Of a stretch of DNA of 64,000 nucleotides, positions 20,446 to 30,644 are shown one piece after another (within the stretch, counting starts at the first letter, position 1; the number at the start of each line of letters is the position of its first letter). The stretch comes from Microbacterium sp. STN6 (GTDB lineage Bacteria; Actinomycetota; Actinomycetes; Actinomycetales; Microbacteriaceae). A program made the position numbers and the translations under genes. Under the pieces are notes generated by a model that did not search any database, was not told the origin of the DNA, and saw only the letters and a program-made list of their open reading frames with translations. Location of the stretch: positions 372,001-436,000 of the forward strand of contig NZ_JAPMIT010000004.1 of the NCBI RefSeq assembly GCF_026410545.1, given 5' to 3'.

Positions 20446-20748
20446 ATGGCACACGCCACGCGCCACCTGCCCGAAGCCGAGCACGCTGCCGCAGAGCCGG
20501 AGCTCTCGGAACGCGAGCGGTCGGTCCTCGCCTTCGAGCGCCAATGGTGGCAGCACGCCGGCGCGAAGGAGAAGGCGATCCGCGAGGAGTTCGGCCTCTC
20601 GGCGGCCCGCTATTATCAAGTGCTCGGAGCGCTCATCGACCGCCCGGCTGCGCTCGCATTCGACCCCATGCTGGTCAAGCGGCTGCAGCGGTTGCGACAC
20701 GCCCGAGTCGCTGCCCGGGCCGCGCGCTCGCTCACGCCTGACGAATAA
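20446..20748 (+). CDS. DUF3263 protein
   Basis: A 100-residue protein found only in actinobacteria. Its core resembles a small helix-turn-helix: ERSVLAFERQWWQHAGAKEKAIREEFGLSAARYYQVLGALIDRPAAL, ending in a basic Leu/Arg/Ala helix. The family context suggests DNA binding but this is not shown. GAGAGGTGGG precedes the ATG. It lies 17 bases before the LytR_C gene and is probably co-transcribed with it. Confidence 0.82.
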   Translation: MAHATRHLPEAEHAAAEPELSERERSVLAFERQWWQHAGAKEKAIREEFGLSAARYYQVLGALIDRPAALAFDPMLVKRLQRLRHARVAARAARSLTPDE

Positions 20749-20765
20749 GGATTCGCCCCACCGCA

Positions 20766-21335
20766 ATGGCACATAGATACCCGAAAGACCGCTTCGACAC
20801 CGCGCCGGAGCGCCACTCGCGCATCGGCGCTCACCGTGCACCCGCGCGCCGGGGCCGCGGCTGGATCGGCTTCGCCTGGGCCGCTCTCGCGACGGTGATT
20901 CTGGTGGGCATCGGCGTCGTCTGGATCCTGCAGGTCAACAACTCCATCAACGTTCCCAAAGGGTTCGGCTTCTTCGGCTCGGACTCTACGCCGACGGCCA
21001 CCGCCACGAGCACGCCGACGCCGACCATCACGCCGACAATCGACCCGAAGCTCAGCGTCATGGTGCTGAACGGCACGCCGACGACCGGGCTCGCCGGTGA
21101 CGTGGCCAACCAGCTCTCGGCTGCGGGCTGGACGATCGCCTCACGCGGAAACGCGAGCGAGAACGACATCACCAAGACGGTTGTGTACTACTCAGACGAC
21201 GCGAACGAGGGTGCGGCGCTGGGTGCGGCGAAGTCCCTCAAAGGCGCCAAGGTGAGCATCGTGAAGACGGATGCCTATGTCGACAGCGGGGCCGCTTTGA
21301 CGGTGGTCGTCGGGTCGGACTACGCGGGCGGGTAG
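20766..21335 (+). CDS. LytR C-terminal domain membrane protein
   Basis: A 189-residue protein: a basic cytoplasmic N-terminus, one transmembrane helix (about 33-55, WIGFAWAALATVILVGIGVVWIL), a Thr/Pro-rich linker (about 70-95) and an extracytoplasmic LytR_C domain (LSVMVLNGTPTTGLAGDVANQLSAAGW). LytR_C domains accompany cell-envelope polymer attachment proteins, though this protein lacks the catalytic LCP domain. It follows DUF3263 and precedes cspA, a common actinobacterial order. Confidence 0.85.
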   Translation: MAHRYPKDRFDTAPERHSRIGAHRAPARRGRGWIGFAWAALATVILVGIGVVWILQVNNSINVPKGFGFFGSDSTPTATATSTPTPTITPTIDPKLSVMVLNGTPTTGLAGDVANQLSAAGWTIASRGNASENDITKTVVYYSDDANEGAALGAAKSLKGAKVSIVKTDAYVDSGAALTVVVGSDYAGG

Positions 21336-21449
21336 GCGCGCGTGTACCAATTGCGTCATGTGCTGTTTTCGCGTGACGCGGCTCCACTATGATCTGCTTC
21401 ACGCACGTCAGTCGCGCGCGTTAAAGATGCAGATCACTGGGAGTAATTT

Positions 21450-21653
21450 ATGGCGAACGGAACCGTGAAGTGGTTCAACGCTGAAAAGGGCTACGGATTC
21501 ATCACGGTCGACGACGGGGGGCAGGACGTTTTCGTTCATTACTCCGCAATCGACATGAGCGGGTACAAGGTTCTTGAAGAGGGCCAGCAGGTGGTTTTCG
21601 AGGTCGGCAGCGGCGCCAAGGGCCCGCAGGCAGAGTCGGTTCGCCTGGCCTGA
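21450..21653 (+). CDS. cspA: CspA-type cold-shock protein
   Basis: A 67-residue single cold-shock domain with both RNA-binding motifs: RNP1 as KGYGFI ([13 protein letters not shown]) and RNP2 as DVFVHY ([11 protein letters not shown]). It acts as a nucleic-acid chaperone. GGGAGT lies before the ATG. The 114 bases between this gene and the previous stop leave room for a 5' leader, which often governs cold-shock mRNAs, but I cannot define one. Confidence 0.95.
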   Translation: MANGTVKWFNAEKGYGFITVDDGGQDVFVHYSAIDMSGYKVLEEGQQVVFEVGSGAKGPQAESVRLA

Positions 21654-21740
21654 GAGTCCGCCGCGCGGCTGACGTTCCTGGCCGCACCGCGCGATGCCGG
21701 TGTCTTCTCCAACAGTGAGAGGGCGCCGGCATCTCGCCAT

Positions 21741-23471
<1,731 letters not shown>

Positions 23472-23489
23472 GTCCGAACCGAACAACGC

Positions 23490-23519
23490 AAGGGGCGTCT
23501 CCGCAAGGAGGCGCCCCTT
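23490..23519 (+). terminator. Intrinsic terminator-like hairpin after groEL
   Basis: AAGGGGCG-TCTCC-GCAA-GGAGG-CGCCCCTT forms a stem of 13 pairs with one T.G pair and a GCAA tetraloop, 19 bases after the stop. There is only a short T run (TTCGTCG) behind it. Confidence 0.85.
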
Positions 23520-23592
23520 CGTCGTGCTCGGGCCGTGGATTGGCGCGTGCGACGTGGGCGTGGCGACGCGCTGCCGGGGTGCGCCGCACCCG

Positions 23593-23883
23593 TCAGCGCG
23601 AGAAGAGCCGGGTGTTCGCCGCCTCGATCTCGGCGTACTGCTGCGCGGCCTGGCCGAGCGCGTGGTTGATCGCGGCGAGACTCTCCTCGACGCGCTGCTG
23701 CGTGGCGTTCCAGTCGGTGATCACGGCTTGGAACGCGGTGGCGGCCTGGCCGGTCCACGCGCCCTGCAGGTTGGTCAGCTGGCCGTGCAGCCCGCCGACC
23801 TCGGCCCTGATGCGGTCCATCGAGCCGCGTACGGCGCCCGTGGTGCTGAGTACGGCCTCGCTGTCGACCTGAAATCTGCTCAT
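23593..23883 (-). CDS. WXG100-family protein
   Basis: A 96-residue ESAT-6-like protein with W-T-G at residues 43-45 between two helices (SMDRIRAEVGGLHGQLTNLQGAW, then AATAFQAVITDWNATQQRVEESLAAIN). WXG100 proteins are four-helix dimers usually exported by type VII secretion. No EccC-type ATPase or partner gene is adjacent, so it is an orphan here. GAGAGAGGAACC precedes the start. It converges on groEL. Confidence 0.9.
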   Translation of the reverse strand: MSRFQVDSEAVLSTTGAVRGSMDRIRAEVGGLHGQLTNLQGAWTGQAATAFQAVITDWNATQQRVEESLAAINHALGQAAQQYAEIEAANTRLFSR

Positions 23884-24281
23884 AACGGTTCCTCTCTCGG
23901 GGTGTGTGCCTTCGACCCTAGGAATGGCCGGCACGCTTCGTCCGCACCGTTGGCGAAGCGGTGGACACCGCGAGCGCATCCGTCCTGGTGGAGGGCGAAC
24001 ACGCGAACCGACCGCCCAGCCCAGCGACCGCTGGCCGCGGTGAACGAAAACGACGGTGATATCGCCCGGCATCCGCTGAAATGGGGTGCTGGGGACCAAA
24101 TCAGGCAGTATCACCGTCGTTTTCGTTCGCGCGAAGGGACCACGGCAGGAGGGTGGGCGCGCAGGCAGGAATGCAGGCCGGGAGGGCAGCGGGCACGCCG
24201 GGAGCGGGCGCGCACGATGGGTGAAGAGCGCGGGCGGGCGCGCAGGCGCGGAGCGGCGCCCGGAGGCGGCGAGGGCGGCAC
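23884..24281. other. 400-bp intergenic region holding a palindromic element
   Basis: Between the WXG100 gene start and the kinase gene end. It contains the second palindromic element (24042-24128) and, from 24140 on, a purine-rich, low-complexity GC stretch of GGGCGCGCAGG-like units. No coding frame here is convincing. Confidence 0.6.
24042..24128. repeat. Second copy of the palindromic element
   Basis: Arms 24042-24061 and 24109-24128 are 20-base perfect reverse complements around a 47-base loop. The arm core CGAAAACGACGG-T-GA differs by one base from that inside mshD (1801-1895). The loops are not alike in sequence, so the arms are the conserved part. Confidence 0.75.
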
Positions 24282-25997
24282 TCAGGCCGCGGGGGAGCGC
24301 TCGGGGGAGAGCTGCTGCGGCTGCGGGTCGGGCGATGCGGCGAGCGGCAGGCTCACGCGGAACGTCGCGCCGCCACCCGGCGTCTCGTCGGCCTCGACCG
24401 TGCCGTCGTGCGCCGCGATGATGGAGGAGACGATGGCGAGCCCCAGGCCGCTGCCGCCGGTCTCGCGTGCACGCGATGTGTCGGCCCGCCAGAACCGCTG
24501 GAAGATCTTCTCGCGAATCTGCGGCGGGATCCCCTCGCCGTGGTCGATGACCTCGAGCACGGCTCGGTCGGTCTGATGGTTGACCTGCACGCGGATCTCA
24601 ATGGGGCTGTCGGCGTCGGTGAACCGCATGGCGTTGCCCATGAGGTTGGTGACGACCTGCCGAATCTTGTTCTCCTCGGCGAGAACGATGGCCGGATCAG
24701 CGGGAGGCGGCGGCGGTGCGGTGGCGGGCGCCGGCACCTGAACCTCGCCCGTGTCCTGCTTGCGCGGCCTGCGGCTTCGCAGCCTGGCCAGCGTCGCCCC
24801 GGCGAAGGCGATGGGCCCGGTCGCCGTGCTCGCGCTGCTCTGCGGCTTGGTGTCCGCGGGCGGGGCGGCCTCAACCTCGAGCGGGGGCGGGGGAGCCGCC
24901 ATGATCGGCTCCGGCGTGAGCACCGTCACCCGCCGTTCGGGTGACGAGGCCATGGCATCGAGCGCGGCATCGCGCGCGATCGGCACCAGATCGACCGGCG
25001 CCAGCTCGAGCGGCTTCGTCTCGTCGAGCCGCGCGAGCTCGAGCAGATCCTCCACCAGCACACCCATGCGGATCGCCTCACGCTCGATGCGATCCATCGC
25101 CTGCGCGACCTCTTCCGGCGTCTGCAGTGCCCCCATGCGGTACAGCTCGGCGTACCCGCGCAGCGAGACGAGCGGCGTGCGCAGCTCGTGGCTGGCGTCG
25201 CCCACGAACCGGCGCATCTGCTCGATCGTGCGCGCGCGGTCACGGAACGCCCGATCGATGCGGTTCAGCATCGTGTTCAGCGACCGGTTCAGCCGGCCGA
25301 CCTCGGTGTTGGGGGTCGCGCCGGCCAGCCGCTGACTGAAGTCACCATCGGCGATCTCTGCGGCCATCCGCTCGACTTCGCGCAGCGGCACGAATGTGGT
25401 CGTCACCAGCATGCGGGTGAGCGCCGCGCCTACCGTGACGACGAGAATGCCGAAGCCCAGGAAGATCGCGAGATAGCTCGACATGACCGTGTCGATCTGC
25501 CGCGTGGGCGCGGCGACGACCGCCGTGCCGTTCGCGCCCTCGGGCGAGTTCAATGGCACGATGGTCGCCGCCGCCCGGTACACGGTCTGCTCGTCGCCGC
25601 TCATGAGGTCGAACCCCTGCCGGCTCATGGCGCGGCCGGTGATGAGATCGATGCTCTTGTCGATCACCGGTCGTGACGACGCCGGCTCGTTCTTCCAGTT
25701 GTGCGCGATGAGCTGGCCGTCGGCGTCGTAGAGCGCCACGAAGTACGCACACGACGTGCCGTTCGAGGCCACCTTGTCACTGCCGCTCGTCGTCGAGGCA
25801 AGGCACGAGTTGAGGTTGTTCGGCTGTGACGCGACCTGCAGCTGCGAGTCGAGCTGGTTGATCAGCACGGGCTTCAGCATGGCCATGGTGCCGATGCCGG
25901 AGACGAGCAGGCCGAGCGTGAGCATGAGCACCGTGACTCCGGTGATCTTGGTCCTCAGCGAGACCGAGTTCCACTTCTCGACCAGTGACTCATGCAT
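24282..25997 (-). CDS. Sensor histidine kinase (TcrY/TrcS-like)
   Basis: A 571-residue membrane kinase. TM1 is about residues 17-40 (ITGVTVLMLTLGLLVSGIG), followed by a 130-residue extracellular sensor, TM2 (YLAIFLGFGILVVTVGAAL), HAMP (FVPLREVERMAAEIADGDFSQRL), the H-box (FVGDASHELRTPLVSLRGY), the N-box (NLMGNAMRFTDAD), G1 (VIDHGEGIPPQI) and G2 (GGSGLGLAIVSSI). A Pro/Ala-rich insertion of about 80 residues (VEAAPPADTKP onward) lies between the dimerisation helices and the ATP domain, which is unusual. Thirty bases downstream of its regulator gene on the same strand. Confidence 0.9.
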   Translation of the reverse strand: MHESLVEKWNSVSLRTKITGVTVLMLTLGLLVSGIGTMAMLKPVLINQLDSQLQVASQPNNLNSCLASTTSGSDKVASNGTSCAYFVALYDADGQLIAHNWKNEPASSRPVIDKSIDLITGRAMSRQGFDLMSGDEQTVYRAAATIVPLNSPEGANGTAVVAAPTRQIDTVMSSYLAIFLGFGILVVTVGAALTRMLVTTTFVPLREVERMAAEIADGDFSQRLAGATPNTEVGRLNRSLNTMLNRIDRAFRDRARTIEQMRRFVGDASHELRTPLVSLRGYAELYRMGALQTPEEVAQAMDRIEREAIRMGVLVEDLLELARLDETKPLELAPVDLVPIARDAALDAMASSPERRVTVLTPEPIMAAPPPPLEVEAAPPADTKPQSSASTATGPIAFAGATLARLRSRRPRKQDTGEVQVPAPATAPPPPPADPAIVLAEENKIRQVVTNLMGNAMRFTDADSPIEIRVQVNHQTDRAVLEVIDHGEGIPPQIREKIFQRFWRADTSRARETGGSGLGLAIVSSIIAAHDGTVEADETPGGGATFRVSLPLAASPDPQPQQLSPERSPAA

Positions 25998-26027
25998 AGC
26001 CAGGTCAGTCTAGGCGCGGATGCTGGG

Positions 26028-26720
26028 CTAAGCCTTGGCGGCCTTGAGCATGTAACCGAAGCCGCGCTTGGTCTGGATGAGCGGCTCGCTCGAGTGCGCG
26101 TCGACCTTGCGCCGCAGGTACGAGATGTAGCTCTCGACGATGCCCGCGTCGCCGTTGAAGTCGTACTCCCACACGTGGTCGAGGATCTGCGCCTTCGACA
26201 GCACCCGGTTGGGATTGAGCATGAGGTAGCGCAGCAGCTTGAACTCGGTGGGGCTCAGCTCGATGGGCGTCTCGCCCACGAAGACCTCGTGCGTGTCCTG
26301 GTCCATCGTGAGCTCGCCCGCGCGGATCACCGCGTCTTCGTCTGCCTGCATCGTGCGTCGCAGAATGGCCTTGATGCGGGCCACGATCTCGTCGAGGCTG
26401 AACGGCTTGGTCACGTAGTCGTCGCCGCCGACGGTGAGGCCGGTGATCTTGTCTTCCGTGTCGTCCTTCGCCGTGAGGAACAGGATGGGCGCCGTGTATC
26501 CGGCGCCGCGCAGCCGCTTCGTGACGCCGAAGCCGTTCATGTCCGGCAGCATGACGTCGAGGATGATCAGGTCGGGTTCCTCTTCGAGGACCGCGGAGAT
26601 GGTCTGGGCGCCGTTCGCCACCGCGCGCACGGCGAAACCGGCGAAGCGGAGGCTGGTGGTCAGAAGGTCGCGGATGTTGGGCTCGTCGTCAACGATGAGA
26701 ATGCGGGGTCCAGCGTTCAT
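26028..26720 (-). CDS. OmpR-family response regulator (TcrA-like)
   Basis: A 230-residue regulator: acidic pocket (ILIVDDEPNIRD), phospho-acceptor Asp55 (LIILDVMLPDMNGF), Thr (LFLTAKDDTEDK) and Lys (YVTKPFSLDEI). The winged helix includes LSPTEFKLLRYLMLNPNRVLSKAQILDHVWEYDF and SYISYLRRKVD, with TKRGFGYML at the end. It is the first gene of a two-gene operon with the kinase. Closest by pattern to TcrA/TrcR of mycobacteria; regulon unknown. Confidence 0.92.
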   Translation of the reverse strand: MNAGPRILIVDDEPNIRDLLTTSLRFAGFAVRAVANGAQTISAVLEEEPDLIILDVMLPDMNGFGVTKRLRGAGYTAPILFLTAKDDTEDKITGLTVGGDDYVTKPFSLDEIVARIKAILRRTMQADEDAVIRAGELTMDQDTHEVFVGETPIELSPTEFKLLRYLMLNPNRVLSKAQILDHVWEYDFNGDAGIVESYISYLRRKVDAHSSEPLIQTKRGFGYMLKAAKA

Positions 26721-26739
26721 GCGACCCAGTATCTGCGCG

Positions 26740-27606
26740 TTAGCTGAATTGCTCCTGTGCGTCGTCGGTGCGCGCCATTTCAGAATTGCGGATGCGGACG
26801 CAGCATCGACCGGCAGAAGGATCCTGTTCGACGTGGCACCCGCATCCGCTCTGCGTGGCCATGCCGCGCACGAGCTCGACGTTGAGGTGGCACACCATCT
26901 CGGTGTGGTTCGCCTTCAGTTCGTGGAAGGGACAGTTGCCGAAGACGACGTCGCCGCCGGCCTCGGTGCGCGGCTCGTAGCCGCTCGCCTCGAGGGCGGC
27001 GGTGAGGTCGGGTGAATCGGCTGCCGCGTCAGCGCCGATCTCAGCGGCCACCTGCTGGATGGCCGTGCGAATGGGCAGGCCCGCGGCATCCGCTCGCTCG
27101 ATCGCCTCGGCGAGCACTTCGCCGACGATGTCGAAGCGCCGGGCGGGCAGCGAGACGCTGATGGGGGCGCTCGCGCGGCGGTAGAGCTTGGCGGGGCGGC
27201 CGGAGCCGGGGCCTGTGCGGCCGCTGAGTCGCCGGAACTCGACGTCGAGCAGACCGTCGTCGGCCATGCGGTCGAGGTGGAAGGCCGCCGTTCCGCGGCT
27301 CAGGCCGACGGCGCCCGCTGCCTCGTCGCGCCCGACGGCGTCGTCGCTGGCCGAGATGTAGGCGTAGAGGGCGGCCCTCGCTGGGTCGCGTAGGGCGGCG
27401 GCGGCGCGCAGCCCGGCATCCGTGGATCCGGCATCCGTGGAGCTGGTACCCGCGGAGCTGGCACCCGCTGGTCTGGTACCCGCGGAGCTGGCACCCGCTG
27501 AGCTGGCACCCGCTGGTCTGGCATTCGCTGAGCCGGCATTCGTGGCGCGGTTCGACGGCGCGCGCGTTGGCCCTGCAGCCGTCGATCCTGAATTCGTGGA
27601 ACTCAT
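26740..27606 (-). CDS. SufR-like cysteine-rich HTH regulator
   Basis: A 288-residue predicted DNA-binding protein. Residues 1-65 are low-complexity Ala/Ser/Gly/Thr encoded by a degenerate 15-base tandem repeat (27420-27540). An ArsR-like winged helix follows (ARAALYAYISASDDAVGRDEAAGAVGLSRGTAAFHLDRMADDGLL). The C-terminal part has a Cys cluster: NCPFHELKANHTEMVC, then SGCGCHVEQDPSAGRCC. The spacing resembles the iron-sulfur ligands of SufR. It is divergent from folE and the ferredoxin-reductase gene. Cluster binding and targets are inferred; the true start may lie after the repeats. Confidence 0.75.
   Translation of the reverse strand: MSSTNSGSTAAGPTRAPSNRATNAGSANARPAGASSAGASSAGTRPAGASSAGTSSTDAGSTDAGLRAAAALRDPARAALYAYISASDDAVGRDEAAGAVGLSRGTAAFHLDRMADDGLLDVEFRRLSGRTGPGSGRPAKLYRRASAPISVSLPARRFDIVGEVLAEAIERADAAGLPIRTAIQQVAAEIGADAAADSPDLTAALEASGYEPRTEAGGDVVFGNCPFHELKANHTEMVCHLNVELVRGMATQSGCGCHVEQDPSAGRCCVRIRNSEMARTDDAQEQFS
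27420..27540. repeat. Degenerate 15-bp tandem repeat in a regulator gene
   Basis: Repeated units of the form GCACCCGCTGAGCTG / GTACCCGCGGAGCTG encode Pro-Ala-Gly-Ala-Ser-Ser-like units in the N-terminal tail of the SufR-like regulator. Length is likely variable between strains by slippage. Confidence 0.7.
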
Positions 27607-27719
27607 GTACTCAGTGTAGCTCTCTAAAATGAAGATTGCTTGACAAAAGAATTGAGCGGGCCTAACGTCGGCATCAAGGGCTGTGGCGGCGAGGCGCTGT
27701 CACGGGGAGGACCGAAACC

Positions 27720-28346
27720 ATGTCACTGAGCATCGCCGAGACGCAGCCGGAGCGTGCGGGGCTGCACGCGCTGCCGCCCTTCGATACCGGCCGCATCGAC
27801 CGGGTGGCGGCCGCGGCGGCCGTCGCCGACCTGCTCGTCGCCCTCGGCCGAGACCCCGCCTCGCCGCATCTCGCCGAGACGCCGCGCCGAGTGGCGGATG
27901 CGTTCGCCGAGCTGCTCACGCCCGAGGCGTTCCAGCCCACGACCTTCGCCAACGACCAGGCATACGACGAACTCGTGTTCGTGGGCGACATCCCGTTCCA
28001 CTCGCTGTGCGAGCATCACCTGCTTCCGTTCACCGGCGTCGCGCACATCGCGTACCTGCCCGGCGAGCGCATCGTGGGGCTCTCCAAGCTGCCGCGCATG
28101 CTCGAGTACTTCTCCCGCGACCTGCAGGTGCAGGAGCGGCTCACGGTCCAGGTCGCCGACAAGCTGATGGGCCTGCTGTCGCCGAAGGGCGTCGGAGTGG
28201 TGCTGCAGGCCGAGCACCAGTGCATGTCGGTGCGCGGGGTCCGCTCGCACGGAGCGCGCACGACGACGCTCGCGCTGCGTGGCGCGTTGCGTGACGACGA
28301 GGCCAGGCGTGCCGAGTTTCTCGCGATGGCGGGCGTGCGCGGCTGA
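27720..28346 (+). CDS. folE: GTP cyclohydrolase I
   Basis: FolE converts GTP to dihydroneopterin triphosphate, the first step of folate synthesis. The 208-residue protein has the zinc ligands in FHSLCEHHLLPFTGVAHIAYLP and in LQAEHQCMSVRGV, and the catalytic stretch IVGLSKLPRMLEYFSRDLQVQERL. The start follows GGGGAGGACC. It opens a plus-strand cluster with a ferredoxin reductase, folP and a RibD-like reductase. Confidence 0.95.
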   Translation: MSLSIAETQPERAGLHALPPFDTGRIDRVAAAAAVADLLVALGRDPASPHLAETPRRVADAFAELLTPEAFQPTTFANDQAYDELVFVGDIPFHSLCEHHLLPFTGVAHIAYLPGERIVGLSKLPRMLEYFSRDLQVQERLTVQVADKLMGLLSPKGVGVVLQAEHQCMSVRGVRSHGARTTTLALRGALRDDEARRAEFLAMAGVRG

Positions 28347-28423
28347 CGGCGGCGCACGCGACGGCGCTGACCGCGGCGGGCGACGGAGACGACGAGACAC
28401 GAACAGAACAGGGAGTGGACACC

Positions 28424-29647
28424 ATGGCAGAGACGAAGACCTTCACGATCGTCGGAGGCGGGCTCGCAGGCGCGACCGCCGCCGCCACACTGCGCGAGGA
28501 GGGGTTCGACGGCCGCATCCGCCTGTATGCGGGTGAGGCGCATCAGCCCTACATTCGCCCGCCGCTCTCGAAGGAATACCTCACCGGCCAGGCGGAGGCC
28601 GAGACCGCGTTCGTTAACGCCGAAGGCTGGTACGCCGAGCACGACATCGACCTCGTGACCGCCACGAGCGTGTCGGCGATCGACCCCGCCGCGCACCGCA
28701 TCGAGCTTGCCGACGGCACGGCGCACGAGTACGACCGGCTGCTGCTGGCGACCGGCGCCTCGGCCCGGCGGCTGAGCGTACCGGGTGCTGAGCTGCCCGG
28801 CGTGCACCACCTGCGCACCCTCGACGACAGCGAGCGGCTGCGTTCGGCGCTCGCCGAGGGCGGCCGCCGCGTCGTCATCGTCGGCGCCGGCTGGATCGGC
28901 CTCGAGGTGGCCGCGGCCGCGCGCGGCTACGGCAACGACGTGGTCGTGGTTGGCACGGGTGACGTTCCGCTCGAATCCGCCCTCGGCCCCGAGCTCGGCG
29001 CCGTCTTCGCCCGGCTGCACACCGACAACGGGGTCGAGTTGCGCCTGCCCGGCTCGGTGACGGCGATTGAGGGCGACGACCATGTGACCGGCGTTCAGAC
29101 GGATGCCGGCAGCCTCCCCGCCGACATCGTCGTCGCGGGCATCGGCGCGATCCCCGAGACCTCCCTGGCCCTGGCGGCCGGTCTCGACGTTCAGAACGGA
29201 ATCCTGACGGACGCGTCTCTGCGCACGAGCGCCCCGGACGTGTTCGCAGCAGGCGACGTGGCCAACACGTGGCATCCGGTGCTGAACGACAGGCTGCGCA
29301 GCGAGCACTGGGCCAACGCGATCGGTCAGGGCAAGGCCGCGGCGAAGGCCATGCTCGGCCAGAGCGTGTCGTACGACGACATTCCGTACTTCTACACCGA
29401 CCAGTTCGACCTGGGCATGGAGTACTCGGGCTACATTCCGCTCACGGTCGGCGCCGACGTGGTCTACCGCGGCGATCTCGAGACCCGCGAGTTCATCGCG
29501 TTCTGGCTTCGCGAAGGCCGGGTCGTCGCCGGCATGAACGTGAACGTGTGGGACGTGAATGAGGATGTGCAGGCGCTGATCCGCTCGGGTCGCCAGGTGG
29601 ATGCCGCCCGGTTGCGCGACGCGAACGTGCCGCTCGGCGAGGTCTGA
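28424..29647 (+). CDS. Ferredoxin/rubredoxin-type FAD-dependent reductase
   Basis: A 407-residue two-dinucleotide-binding flavoprotein. The FAD motif FTIVGGGLAGATAAATL is at the N-terminus, YIRPPLSKEYL is the typical loop, the NADH-binding motif is VVIVGAGWIGLEVAAAARGYG near residue 150, and FAAGDVANTW is the second FAD motif. The C-terminal reductase domain follows (YFYTDQFDLGMEYSGY). It probably moves electrons from NAD(P)H to a ferredoxin or P450 partner; none is nearby. GGGAG precedes ATG 28424. Confidence 0.9.
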   Translation: MAETKTFTIVGGGLAGATAAATLREEGFDGRIRLYAGEAHQPYIRPPLSKEYLTGQAEAETAFVNAEGWYAEHDIDLVTATSVSAIDPAAHRIELADGTAHEYDRLLLATGASARRLSVPGAELPGVHHLRTLDDSERLRSALAEGGRRVVIVGAGWIGLEVAAAARGYGNDVVVVGTGDVPLESALGPELGAVFARLHTDNGVELRLPGSVTAIEGDDHVTGVQTDAGSLPADIVVAGIGAIPETSLALAAGLDVQNGILTDASLRTSAPDVFAAGDVANTWHPVLNDRLRSEHWANAIGQGKAAAKAMLGQSVSYDDIPYFYTDQFDLGMEYSGYIPLTVGADVVYRGDLETREFIAFWLREGRVVAGMNVNVWDVNEDVQALIRSGRQVDAARLRDANVPLGEV

Positions 29648-29717
29648 GGCGGGGCCAGAGACGGTCCCTGGCGACGCCGAACGCGAGATCTGACACGCAG
29701 TGGGGCAGCATGGAGGC

Positions 29718-30644
29718 ATGACCGACGAACGCCGCCGCGAGGCAGCCGTGTATCTGCCTGCGCTCGCGCATCCGATTCGGCGCATCGGCGCCCGCACGTT
29801 CGACTTCGAGCGGCAGGTGGCGGTGATGGCCGTGGTGAACCGCACGCCGGATTCGTTCTATGACCGCGGCGCGACGTTCGCGCTCGAGAAGGCGATCGAG
29901 GCCGCCACGCGAGCCGAGGCCGAGGGGGCGGACTGGGTCGACATCGGCGGCGTGCCCTTCTCCCCGGGCCCGGCGCTGCCGGTCGAGGATGAGCTCGCGC
30001 GCGTGCTGCCCGTGATCGAGGGGCTCCGCGCGGTAAGCAACGTGGTGATCTCGGTAGACACGTTCCAGGCGGAGGTCGCCCGGCGTGCCATCGCGGCCGG
30101 CGCCGACGTGGTGAACGACACGACGGGCCTGCACGACCCCGCGCTCGCCGAGGCGGTGGCCGACAGTGAGGCGACGCTCGTGATCACGCACAGCCTCGCG
30201 AGCCCGCGCACCCAGTACCCGAGGCCGCACTACGACGACGTGGCGGGCGAGATCGCCGCGTTCCTGCACTCCCGCGTCGAGCTGGCCGTGAGCCTCGGCG
30301 TGCCGGCAGAGCGCATCATCGTCGACCCGGGCCACGACCTCAACAAGAACACCCTGCAGACGCTGGAGCTCACGCGGCGCTTCGCCGAGATCGCCGCGCT
30401 CGGGCTGCCCGCGCTCGCCGCCGTCTCGAACAAGGATTTCATCGGCGAGACGCTCGACGCCGAACGCGGCGACCGGCTCGAGGGCTCCCTCGCCGCCGCC
30501 GTGTTCTGCATCGTGCAGGGCGCCCGTATCGTGCGCATGCACAACGTGCGCGAGTCGGTCGCGGCCGTGCGCATGACCGAGGCCATCCTCGGCTTCCGCC
30601 AGCCCGCATACACGCGGCACAACATGGGAGACGCAAATGAGTGA
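29718..30644 (+). CDS. folP: Dihydropteroate synthase-family protein
   Basis: A 308-residue TIM-barrel protein. VMAVVNRTPDSFYDRGATF matches the DHPS signature but with MAVVN for the usual MGILN. DWVDIGGVPFSPGP replaces the common DIGGESTRPG. DTFQAEVARRAIAAGADVVND and DPGHDLNKNTLQTLELTRR follow. The altered sulfonamide-side loops resemble the second actinobacterial DHPS (FolP2), whose activity is disputed. The stop overlaps the next gene by eight bases. Confidence 0.85.
   Translation: MTDERRREAAVYLPALAHPIRRIGARTFDFERQVAVMAVVNRTPDSFYDRGATFALEKAIEAATRAEAEGADWVDIGGVPFSPGPALPVEDELARVLPVIEGLRAVSNVVISVDTFQAEVARRAIAAGADVVNDTTGLHDPALAEAVADSEATLVITHSLASPRTQYPRPHYDDVAGEIAAFLHSRVELAVSLGVPAERIIVDPGHDLNKNTLQTLELTRRFAEIAALGLPALAAVSNKDFIGETLDAERGDRLEGSLAAAVFCIVQGARIVRMHNVRESVAAVRMTEAILGFRQPAYTRHNMGDANE

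Noticed and set aside
23593..23883. ESX locus
   Set aside because: Only one WXG100 gene is present; there are no EccC, EccD or MycP genes around it.
28016..29845. Minus-strand frame of 609 codons
   Set aside because: Antisense to folE, the ferredoxin reductase and part of folP.
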